From the NCBI GenBank assembly GCA_903862655.1, contig CAIOZA010000147.1, positions 1 through 39,113 of the forward strand: a stretch of 39,113 nucleotides of DNA, read 5' to 3'. The notes beneath the pieces were generated by a model, which worked only from the letters and a program-made list of their open reading frames with translations, was not told the DNA's origin and made no database searches. The stretch is from an uncultured Ignavibacteria bacterium. Lineage in GTDB: Bacteria > Bacteroidota > Ignavibacteria > Kapaibacteriales > UBA2268. Both the position numbers and the translations under genes were made by a program. Positions 7,409-15,118 of this stretch are shown piece by piece (position 1 is the stretch's first letter; each line of letters begins with the position of its first letter).

Positions 7409-9406
7409 TCAGTTCTCATTCGTTTCGAATTCCTGAAGAACGAAGTAATCGGCAAGCGATTCGTCTATTCCATCCAGGAAGCGGCTTGGTTTGGATAGCA
7501 CCAATCCCGACTCGCGATCGTATACATTTATCGGATAACTGACAAAGAGCTGATCCTTGGCTCTTGTTGATGCCACATAGAAGAGTCTGCGTTCCTCTTC
7601 CAGGTTCTCCAGTGTGTCGGCAGCCTTAGATGACGGAAATTTCCCATCTAGTGCCCAGATTATGAAGACTACCCTCCACTCTAGTCCCTTTGCTGAGTGT
7701 ATGGTTGAAATAGTCAGGAATTCTTCTTCCTTTGACTCTGCTTCTATGTCCACGACGGTTTCTGTGGGCGGCTCGATTGCCATATCATTCAGAAAATCGG
7801 AGATGCTTGTGTACCTTCCGGCAATAGCAGCGAAAGTTTCTATATCTTTCTGTCTCTTCTGCCAATCATCATACTTTGCTGTCATCATAGGTTTGTAGAA
7901 ATCAGATATCATGTTCGCTTTCTCTGCGATTCCGATCTTCAACTCTTTCAGATTTTTTACAAACTCAAACAAGCGGTTCACTCCGTCCTTGCCTTTGACA
8001 GCATAATTCAGATCAGTCTTTTCTTTCAGATTGAAGTCCGGATCGGATATAATGTCCACCATCTTCGAGGCAGTTCGCGGACCAACACCCTCGAGCATGA
8101 GCAGAAGTCTGTGCCAGCTAATAACATCCTTCGCGTTGACCAGAATCTTGAAGAATGACACCATGTCTTTGATGTGTGCCGTCTCCACGAATTTCATTCC
8201 ACCGAACTTGAGATAGGGTATATTGGCTTTGTTCAGCTCAATTTCGAGATCGAAAGAGTGGTAGCCCGATCGAAAAAGAATGGCGATGTCCTCTAACGCA
8301 TAGTTCTCCTCACGAAGTTCAAGTATCTGCTGCACTACGAATAGTGATTGCTGACGCTCATTTTCGGCAGCGATAATCTTCGGCAAATTATCGGATTCAC
8401 GCCTTGAGAAGAGCTCTTTCTCATATTTGATTGAGGCACTTTCTATTATCTTGTTTGTCATATTCAAAATTGGCTGAGTGCTGCGGTAGTTTTCCTCGAT
8501 CTTGAATACCTTGCAATCCGTGAAATATGATGGGAAAGTGATAATATTCTGATACTCTGCTCCGCGGAATGAATAAATACTCTGTGCATCATCGCCTACA
8601 GCCATAACATTCTGAGATTCTCCGGCCAGCTGGATAACAATATCATGTTGAAGTCTGTTTGTGTCCTGATACTCATCAACCATTATAAATTTATATTTTG
8701 CATTCATTTCGCTTTTTATCTTTGGGAACGAGAGCATCACTCTGTTGAGATTCAACAGCAGATCATCATAGTCCATCATGTTGAACTTAATTTTGTAGGC
8801 ATTGTACTGACTGCAGAGTAAAGCAATGTTGTCAATATCATCCATAAAATAAGGATAGTCGTTGATCACGATGTCCTCAACAGTTTGACAGCGATTTACC
8901 GAAAGATTGAATATTTTAGCAAGAGTGTCCTTTCTGGGGAATCTCTTCTTAGTCTTATCCAGCTTCAATTGCGAGCGGAGAAGATTAATTGTATCCTCGG
9001 AATCAGTCGAATCAAGCATCGTGAAATTAACATCATAACCGAGAATTGTGGCATACTTACGAAGAACAAGAAGTGCAAATGAATGAAATGTACCTCCTGA
9101 AACTCTCTCGCATCTTCCGTCAAGCATGATTGCAGCCCGACGGAGCATCTCTGCTGATGACTTTCGGGTAAAAGTTAGAAGTACGATAGATTCCGGTGGT
9201 ATACCATCTTCAACCATTCGCGAGAGTCGATAGATCAATGTCCGTGTCTTGCCTGTTCCTGCACCGGCTATAACGAGTGCAGGACCAGTTTTGTGCAGCA
9301 CTGCTTCTAACTGAGCCGAATTAAGTTCGCTTTCATAATTTATTTTATAGCCAATGGTTCCGGAAGACGGCTCATAGCTTGACTTTTTAAGTTGAAGTTT
9401 TTTCAT
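7409..9406 (-). CDS. UvrD/PcrA/Rep-type ATP-dependent DNA helicase
   Basis: 665 residues, superfamily 1A. Motifs in order: Q-motif LNSAQLEAV, Walker A AGAGTGKT at 47-54, Ia LLTFTRKSSAEM, Walker B VDEYQDTNRLQ, motif III VGDDAQSIYSFRGA, motif IV EENYRST, motif V TIHSAKGLEW and motif VI RRLFYVASTRAKDQL. These unwind DNA 3' to 5' in repair, replication restart or plasmid processing. The length is a little below PcrA/UvrD (about 720), mainly for lack of a long C-terminal extension. It stands alone, divergent from the T9SS cargo gene at 9521. I cannot tell UvrD from Rep or PcrA, so no symbol is given. Confidence 0.95.
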   Translation of the reverse strand: MKKLQLKKSSYEPSSGTIGYKINYESELNSAQLEAVLHKTGPALVIAGAGTGKTRTLIYRLSRMVEDGIPPESIVLLTFTRKSSAEMLRRAAIMLDGRCERVSGGTFHSFALLVLRKYATILGYDVNFTMLDSTDSEDTINLLRSQLKLDKTKKRFPRKDTLAKIFNLSVNRCQTVEDIVINDYPYFMDDIDNIALLCSQYNAYKIKFNMMDYDDLLLNLNRVMLSFPKIKSEMNAKYKFIMVDEYQDTNRLQHDIVIQLAGESQNVMAVGDDAQSIYSFRGAEYQNIITFPSYFTDCKVFKIEENYRSTQPILNMTNKIIESASIKYEKELFSRRESDNLPKIIAAENERQQSLFVVQQILELREENYALEDIAILFRSGYHSFDLEIELNKANIPYLKFGGMKFVETAHIKDMVSFFKILVNAKDVISWHRLLLMLEGVGPRTASKMVDIISDPDFNLKEKTDLNYAVKGKDGVNRLFEFVKNLKELKIGIAEKANMISDFYKPMMTAKYDDWQKRQKDIETFAAIAGRYTSISDFLNDMAIEPPTETVVDIEAESKEEEFLTISTIHSAKGLEWRVVFIIWALDGKFPSSKAADTLENLEEERRLFYVASTRAKDQLFVSYPINVYDRESGLVLSKPSRFLDGIDESLADYFVLQEFETNEN

Positions 9407-9434
9407 TTCAGAGTTATATTAATCATATTAATAA

Positions 9435-9442
9435 CAAAATTA
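9435..9442 (-). promoter_or_regulatory. Possible -7 box for the UvrD-type helicase
   Basis: On the minus strand this reads TAATTTTG, an exact TAnnTTTG match, 28 bases before the helicase ATG. No -33 TTTG at the expected spacing was seen. Confidence 0.35.
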
Positions 9443-9520
9443 AGCATTGAACGTAATTAGTTTTAAACCAATTCAATTTAATACTAGATTGACGTAAAAA
9501 CAAATATTTAGAGGTAAGAC

Positions 9521-10393
9521 GTGAAAAAAATTATTATACTATTTCTTATAGCTGCAATAGCAAGTACTGTAGCTTATTCACAGACTCCTTATAAAGCTAA
9601 GGAAGGTATTAGCACAACATCAATAGCAGCTAAGAAAGTAGCCTCCGATGCCAAACTGATGATAGTTGGAACAATAGCCGGACAGGTGCCGGCTATACCG
9701 ATAGTATTAACGTTTGACGAGTCTAAAGGTACATGTACGGCATGGATCTATGCTTTTAGATCAGATTCAAAGGATACAATGCTTTACTATATCGCGACAA
9801 AGTTTCCTATCATTGGATTAACAGCTGTAGGAATTCCATTGAATACATCTGCCCTCAAATTACCATTTAAACCTGATTCATCACTAGATGGCAGGACAAT
9901 GATTGATAGTGATATTATGATTCAGGCAGTTCGAAATACTCAGAAATATATCGACTTCAAAGCAAAGAACGCCGATGCAGCACTCAAGATGACAGGACTT
10001 GCTGTTCAGCCAAATAACAATCAAACAGTCTGGGGTGTTACAATTGCGGCTACTGCAGGAGAGCTACAGTGTATTATTAATGCTGAGACAAGCGCAGCTA
10101 CTTGTTTTGATTTTTCCTCTGTCGATGAATTAACATCATTAAAATTAACTGTCACACCTAATCCGGCATCTGAAACAGCGGTGCTGACAGTTCCTATTGC
10201 TTATAGCTATTCGAATGCTACAATAGCCATTTTCGATTCTCAGGGAAGAATCGTTAAAGCTTTCGGTTCTCTGGAATTGAATTCTACTGGTCAGACTGCC
10301 TTCCAGGTTGATAACCTAAGTGCCGGAGTCTACTATCTCATGTTCAGCAATGGAACAGACACAGACGGCTGTTCGTTTGTTGTTGTGAAATAG
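9521..10393 (+). CDS. Secreted protein with T9SS type A sorting domain, body of unknown function
   Basis: 290 residues from a GTG start, with GAGG 6 bases upstream. Signal peptide MKKIIILFLIAAIASTVAYS with probable cleavage before QTPY. The body (about 25-205) is rich in Ala, Thr and Ile and has no family I recognise; it contains repeated hydrophobic strands and a pair of Cys near residues 188 and 199. The C-terminal 85 residues form a T9SS sorting domain (VTPNPASETAVLTV, IAIFDSQGRIV, VDNLSAGVYYLMF, SFVVVK). This domain belongs to a different sequence lineage from the DVSGLAPG type in this window and has no palindromic insertions. It is divergently oriented from the helicase. Confidence 0.85.
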   Translation: MKKIIILFLIAAIASTVAYSQTPYKAKEGISTTSIAAKKVASDAKLMIVGTIAGQVPAIPIVLTFDESKGTCTAWIYAFRSDSKDTMLYYIATKFPIIGLTAVGIPLNTSALKLPFKPDSSLDGRTMIDSDIMIQAVRNTQKYIDFKAKNADAALKMTGLAVQPNNNQTVWGVTIAATAGELQCIINAETSAATCFDFSSVDELTSLKLTVTPNPASETAVLTVPIAYSYSNATIAIFDSQGRIVKAFGSLELNSTGQTAFQVDNLSAGVYYLMFSNGTDTDGCSFVVVK

Positions 10394-10528
10394 AAAATGA
10401 GCTTTTGAATTAGGGCTAAAAACCTTAAACAATTCACATCTGCTTAGCCAATGCGGAGGAGTGTTGCAGAGCTGACTTGGGTGGACACATTTTGTCCATA
10501 TAAATTGGAAATTCTAATGTCGAAATCG

Positions 10529-10562
10529 ACATCAACCGTAGGGTTAACCCTACGGTTGATGT
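10529..10562. repeat. 34-bp perfect palindrome between the T9SS gene and the ATPase gene
   Basis: ACATCAACCGTAGGGTT (10529-10545) is followed without a gap by its exact reverse complement to 10562. It lies between convergent genes (stops at 10393 and 10618) and could work as a transcription barrier. There is no T-run, and the GTAGGG/CCCTAC core matches the style of the other dispersed palindromes here. A weaker hairpin, GGACA...TGTCC, lies nearby within 10474-10498. Nothing else is seen in 10394-10617. Confidence 0.8.
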
Positions 10563-10617
10563 TCGAAATATCTATTTAATCAGCGGCTGTGATTGGGGAT
10601 ATATATAGATTTAAAAC

Positions 10618-11757
10618 TTACAATTTCTTCAGCCATGCCGAAAAGAACACATCCGAAACAAAATATGATCCCTTTTGGGTATATATCAGCTCTTTGTCCA
10701 GAAGTGATTTCAGAGCCTGGCTGACTGTGCTTGTAGAACTCAACTGATATTTCCTGATAAATTCCCCGGAAGTTGGTTCTTTTATGGAATCCTCTCCGGC
10801 GATGGCTCTAAGCAGTTGCCATTGGTGGTTTGTCAGAAGGCTTCTGTAGCTGTGATATATTGATTCATTTCCATTGATAATATTGTTCAAAGTTGTTTCG
10901 ATGTCCTCAGCTTTTATCGTCTTTAGTCTCTGCTCAAACAATCTGTTGCATAAAAACTGTACATAGTAAGTGTGCGTACGAGTTTTGCTGAGTATTGATT
11001 TTGCTTCTTTGTCCGATATAGTCTGCTTGCCTTTTCTGAATTGTTTGATTATAAAGTCTATATATTTTTTTTCATTAATTTTTTGCAATTCAAAAAAATC
11101 GCTGCTCTGGTAGAATGGTCTTCCTGCGTCGCTGAACATTGAAATCAGAAGATGCTTCTTACTGCCCGAAAAGACGAAATTTGCATTGGAAGAAGATTGA
11201 ATATGCGAACGCAGCACAGCTTCGACATTTTTCTCTGGATATTCGGATATTTGCTGAAATTCATCGATGCAGATGTAAAAATGCTTTTTTACAGACTTGA
11301 TATATCGGAAAACATCATCAATCGTGCTGAGGGCTTCATCATCGTCACTTATTTTCAGTTCAATCGATGGAAGATTTGTTGTAGAGTCAATTGTCAGAGA
11401 GGGCGTTATCCTTGTCAGTAATGACTTAATCGCGACAAATGACTTCATTGTCAGAGTTGCTGACTGCTCGAAAATACTTTTTGCAAATACTCTTGTGAAG
11501 GAAGCCAGGTCTGTCGTAGGCATGATATCGATATAGACAGGAACAATCTCATTCTTCGACTGCATAATATTCTGAACATGTTTAACCAGAACGGACTTGC
11601 CGAGTCTGCGAATTGAAGCCAGAACTACATTTCTGCCATTAGTGGCAGCATTCGTGAGTCTTTTGGTTTCCATCTCCCTGTCGCAGAAGAATTCCGGTGA
11701 ATCGTATCCAAATATCACGAAAGGATTTTTTACGTCATTTCTTATATCGTATGTCAT
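10618..11757 (-). CDS. ATPase_2 (archaeal-type AAA) family ATP-binding protein
   Basis: 379 residues, resembling the PF01637-type STAND/AAA ATPases. The N-terminus NPFVIFGYDSPEFFCDRE is typical. A P-loop IRRLGKSVLVKH sits near residues 49-60, Walker B FYICIDEFQQI and sensor-like FVFSGSKKHLL follow, and the C-terminus (about 300-379) looks like a winged helix (SGEFIRKYQLSSTSTVSQAL) that may bind DNA. The function of these proteins is generally unknown; many copies are scattered in archaea and Bacteroidota. No nuclease domain is fused. A perfect 18-bp inverted repeat lies just before its start. Confidence 0.85.
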   Translation of the reverse strand: MTYDIRNDVKNPFVIFGYDSPEFFCDREMETKRLTNAATNGRNVVLASIRRLGKSVLVKHVQNIMQSKNEIVPVYIDIMPTTDLASFTRVFAKSIFEQSATLTMKSFVAIKSLLTRITPSLTIDSTTNLPSIELKISDDDEALSTIDDVFRYIKSVKKHFYICIDEFQQISEYPEKNVEAVLRSHIQSSSNANFVFSGSKKHLLISMFSDAGRPFYQSSDFFELQKINEKKYIDFIIKQFRKGKQTISDKEAKSILSKTRTHTYYVQFLCNRLFEQRLKTIKAEDIETTLNNIINGNESIYHSYRSLLTNHQWQLLRAIAGEDSIKEPTSGEFIRKYQLSSTSTVSQALKSLLDKELIYTQKGSYFVSDVFFSAWLKKL

Positions 11758-11764
11758 AGTATGT

Positions 11765-11811
11765 ATTCCATATTTTACGTTACATGTTTTATATAACGTA
11801 AAATATGGAAT
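11765..11811. promoter_or_regulatory. 18-bp perfect inverted repeat upstream of the ATPase gene
   Basis: Arms 11765-11782 (ATTCCATATTTTACGTTA) and 11794-11811 are exact reverse complements separated by 11 AT-rich bases. The element ends 7 bases before the ATPase ATG (minus strand) and lies in the 114-base gap after the kinase gene. Its position at the start of the ATPase gene rather than directly after the kinase stop suggests an operator or an mRNA leader hairpin more than a terminator. Confidence 0.7.
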
Positions 11812-11871
11812 TATAGTTTATTTTACAAAAAAAATATGTTTTTGGGAGGTAGCTCTGTTGAGGATACTCAA

Positions 11872-14800
11872 TTACTCTGGGATTATTTCAGTGAAAACAT
11901 CTTTGGATGGAACTGTAAAATAGAAGCTGGTACCTTTGCCCAATCGTGACTCTACGCGGATCTTACCGTGGTGTTTATCTACAAATTCTTTGCATAAAAC
12001 CAGACCAAGTCCAGTGCCCGGTTCGCCTTTTGTGCCTATGGATATTATTTTTTCGTCAATCTTGAACAGCTTTCTGCGGATTTCTTCGCTCATCCCAACG
12101 CCATCATCTTTGATGCAGATTTCCACCATATCGTCATCAATAACATTTGAAGTGATGTCAATATGTCCGCCTTCATTGGTGAACTTCAGTGCATTTGAAA
12201 CAAAATTGCGGACGATTGTGTTTATCATATTAAGATCAGCAAAAATAAAAATGTTCTCGTCAGTATTATTTAATAATTCTATCTTTTTGGTTGAGGCATT
12301 CGACATCAGAATATCCATCGGTATATCGATAGCATCCCGTAAGGAGAGATTTTCGGGATTGAACGGGATTGCACCATTCTGAATCCTGGACCATTCCAGA
12401 AGATTGTTGAGCAAGCGGTTCAATCTATTGGCATTTATATTCAGTTCCGACAGGAACTCGCTAAGATCTGTAAAGCTAAGGTTATAGACTTCCTTTGTCA
12501 GCATTTCGGTTAACATCAGGAACGAAGACAATGGACTTCTAAGGTCGTGGGCAATAATTGAAAAGAATCTATCCTTGCTTGCATTGAGCTCCTTCAGCTG
12601 AGTTGCTGATTCCGATAGTGAAAGATTGAGTTCCTGAACCACTTTCGCTTCTTCTTCTATTTTGTCATGTGAAATCTGAAGCTCATCGATTAGCTTTATT
12701 TTCTCATTCTCACGGATTTTATCTATTGTAACGTCCTGTATAAAGCCCATTAATTTGTTTGGTTTATGATAATCGTCAAAAAGAACTTCATTGGAAGTGA
12801 TAACGTAGCGGACAGAACCATCAACCCGGATAATTCTATGTTCAAACTCAAACATTCCTGAACCTGAAATTGAGTCTTCAATTCTGCTAGTATATTCTTC
12901 AAGATCATCGGGATGAATGAACTTCTTCATTATTTCGTAGGAAGGCTCTATCTCGCCAACCATCAAGCCGTAAATTCTATAAATCTCGTCAGACCAGTAA
13001 GATTCACCAGATTTGAGATTTACCTCCCAGCTTCCCAGATGAGCAAGTTTTTCTGAGTAAAGGAGGCGCTTTTCATTATTCTTCAGAATTTCCTCAAAAT
13101 GTTTTGCTTCGGTCACATCACGTCCAATTGCTTCATAGGTACGCACATACTTGCTTTCATCTCTCACCGGAATAAACGTGAATTCCATCAATCTGTGCTG
13201 ACCTTTTCTCGTAATCCATGTCAGAAGCTGGTTTTTGACGATTTTTTTTCCGCTCTTCAGCATTTCGATTATATTGATGCTGGTTTCTATCGAATCCGGA
13301 TGAAGAATTTTGAAGGATAGACTCGAATCTTCCTGGAATTCCGATAGTCTGTATCCAAGCAATTGCTCAGCGGCAGGGTTCAGAAATATAATCTGACCTG
13401 TATCAGCTTCCGCTCTGTATATAGCTTCACCTGCGTTGAGTGTTAATCGTTCATAAGTATCACTCAATTCTCTAAGCTTGTTCTTTAATTTCTTGCTTTC
13501 GGTTCTGTCTATTATTGTTATCAGCCCATGCGGAGTATTGTTCTTTGTGAATGGTACTATGATATAATCCAGCCAGATTTCGCGACCGTCGTAGCTTTCT
13601 GAGAGAATCTCGCCGTAAGCTTTTTTGTCGGTTTCCATAACAAACTTAAATTCATCATAGATAGTCGAAGTGAGGCAGATTATACTTTCCTTGAGAGTAA
13701 GTTTCTGCATTTTGTCGAGCTCTACACCAAGTATCTTGCAAAAAGAGGTGTTTACAAATACGCAATCACCATTACAGTTGTAAGCCGCTTTACCCAAAGG
13801 AGATGCTTCAATAATTTTGATGTTAAGATCGAGTTCATCCTGGATTTTCTTCTCAAGAATTTTTCTTTCGGTGATATCTCGTGCAATACCTGTTGTGCCC
13901 AGGATTTTGCCTTCCTGATCAATGATTGGTGCATTATGAATTTCTATCCAGCTGTCTTCACCATTTATCTCTAAATGTTCTTCTGTACTTATCTTTTTTC
14001 CTAGTGTCATCACTTCTATATCGTTCTGAAGATGTCGGTAAGCCAGATCATCAGGGAAGACATCGTGATCGTTTTTGCCGATTAATTTATCCGGATCGTT
14101 TTCGGGACTAAGCTCTGCAAGTGTTTTATTTACAAGGAGATACTGTCCATTCTCATCCTTAAACCAAGAGTAGAAGGGGAGGTTGTCGAATATTGCACGG
14201 AAATGTGCTTCTTTAACTCTGAGAGCGTTTTCAGTTTTAAGTCTCTCGGATATATTTCTCGATATGCTGAGAATCACTTCTCTGCCATTGAGGTCTATTA
14301 TACTGCTCTTGGCTTCAACTGGAATTATCTCACCGGCTTTATTCACATGGAATGAATCGAATGTTATAACTCTTTTCTCAATAAGCTGAGCCAGTTTCTG
14401 AGGACGAATATCCTGAATATGTTGTGGCATGAAGTCATACAGAGTTGAGCTGGTAAGTTCTTCGTAGCTGCATCCAAAATGCTGTATGGCTGCATAGTTG
14501 GCTTCAATTATCCTTCCGTCGAACTCATGAATTAGCACAGGATCGAGCAAATTGTCAAGAATAGTCTTGAAGTAGTTTCTGGCAGCACGAAGCTCCTTTT
14601 CGATACTTATTAGCTTTGTAATATTCCTGCAAACGATAATTGTAGCTTTATAAGCACCATTCTCATCAAGATCGGGTGTAGCTGCGATGGATAGAATCTT
14701 TATTTCTCCGTTTGGACGGGTAATATGTAATTGATAATTACTGCTTTCTCCGCGCTTACGTTTTTCGGTTTCGTTACGCAGAAGCATAATCTGGCTTTCG

Positions 14801-15030
14801 GGAACGAGATCGATCAGACTTTTGCCTGGAAGCTCACCGTGAGTAACACCGAATATTCGCGATAGTGCTTTGTTGCAGTATATAATGATTTCATTTTCAT
14901 CAACTACGAAAAATCCATCATTGATGTTTTCAATGAGTCTGTTATAGTCTAATTTATAACCCTGCTCTATGAGTGAACCAGTTGTACTCCCGCTCTTCAT
15001 TTCAGATGCCTTATGTTTGCTCTCAGCCAA
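11872..15030 (-). CDS. Soluble multi-PAS sensor histidine kinase
   Basis: 1052 residues from a TTG at 15030; the ATG at 15000 (1042 residues) is an equally good start. Six PAS/PAC units can be followed: near residues 30 (ENINDGFFVVDENE), 155 (LDNLLDPVLIHEFDG), 280 (FDNLPFYSWFKDENG), 405 (EASPLGKAAYNCNG), 530 (AGEAIYRAEADTG) and 655 (LAHLGSWEVNLKSG, PAS_3 type). Then come a coiled coil, the HisKA H-box with His828 (IIAHDLRSP), N-box Asn946, G1 DDGVG and G2 GEPGTGLGL. No membrane segment or receiver domain is seen, so it should sense a cytoplasmic signal and phosphorylate an unlinked response regulator. None is encoded nearby. Confidence 0.93.
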   Translation of the reverse strand: MAESKHKASEMKSGSTTGSLIEQGYKLDYNRLIENINDGFFVVDENEIIIYCNKALSRIFGVTHGELPGKSLIDLVPESQIMLLRNETEKRKRGESSNYQLHITRPNGEIKILSIAATPDLDENGAYKATIIVCRNITKLISIEKELRAARNYFKTILDNLLDPVLIHEFDGRIIEANYAAIQHFGCSYEELTSSTLYDFMPQHIQDIRPQKLAQLIEKRVITFDSFHVNKAGEIIPVEAKSSIIDLNGREVILSISRNISERLKTENALRVKEAHFRAIFDNLPFYSWFKDENGQYLLVNKTLAELSPENDPDKLIGKNDHDVFPDDLAYRHLQNDIEVMTLGKKISTEEHLEINGEDSWIEIHNAPIIDQEGKILGTTGIARDITERKILEKKIQDELDLNIKIIEASPLGKAAYNCNGDCVFVNTSFCKILGVELDKMQKLTLKESIICLTSTIYDEFKFVMETDKKAYGEILSESYDGREIWLDYIIVPFTKNNTPHGLITIIDRTESKKLKNKLRELSDTYERLTLNAGEAIYRAEADTGQIIFLNPAAEQLLGYRLSEFQEDSSLSFKILHPDSIETSINIIEMLKSGKKIVKNQLLTWITRKGQHRLMEFTFIPVRDESKYVRTYEAIGRDVTEAKHFEEILKNNEKRLLYSEKLAHLGSWEVNLKSGESYWSDEIYRIYGLMVGEIEPSYEIMKKFIHPDDLEEYTSRIEDSISGSGMFEFEHRIIRVDGSVRYVITSNEVLFDDYHKPNKLMGFIQDVTIDKIRENEKIKLIDELQISHDKIEEEAKVVQELNLSLSESATQLKELNASKDRFFSIIAHDLRSPLSSFLMLTEMLTKEVYNLSFTDLSEFLSELNINANRLNRLLNNLLEWSRIQNGAIPFNPENLSLRDAIDIPMDILMSNASTKKIELLNNTDENIFIFADLNMINTIVRNFVSNALKFTNEGGHIDITSNVIDDDMVEICIKDDGVGMSEEIRRKLFKIDEKIISIGTKGEPGTGLGLVLCKEFVDKHHGKIRVESRLGKGTSFYFTVPSKDVFTEIIPE

Positions 15031-15118
15031 ATAAATACTTAATTAAATTAATGTAGTTTAATATTATCGGCAATATCGTGAGTATATTGAGTTAAGTTAT
15101 AAAATATTAGCGTTCAAT

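Noticed and set aside
10618-11757. Defence-system NTPase (anti-phage) call for the ATPase_2 gene
   Set aside because: No nuclease, methylase, reverse transcriptase or other defence gene is adjacent, so there is no support beyond the ATPase fold.
11765-11811. Reading the 18-bp inverted repeat as the terminator of the kinase gene
   Set aside because: It lies about 60 bases past the kinase stop, is AT-rich without a T-run, and abuts the ATPase start; a terminator role is not excluded but is less likely.
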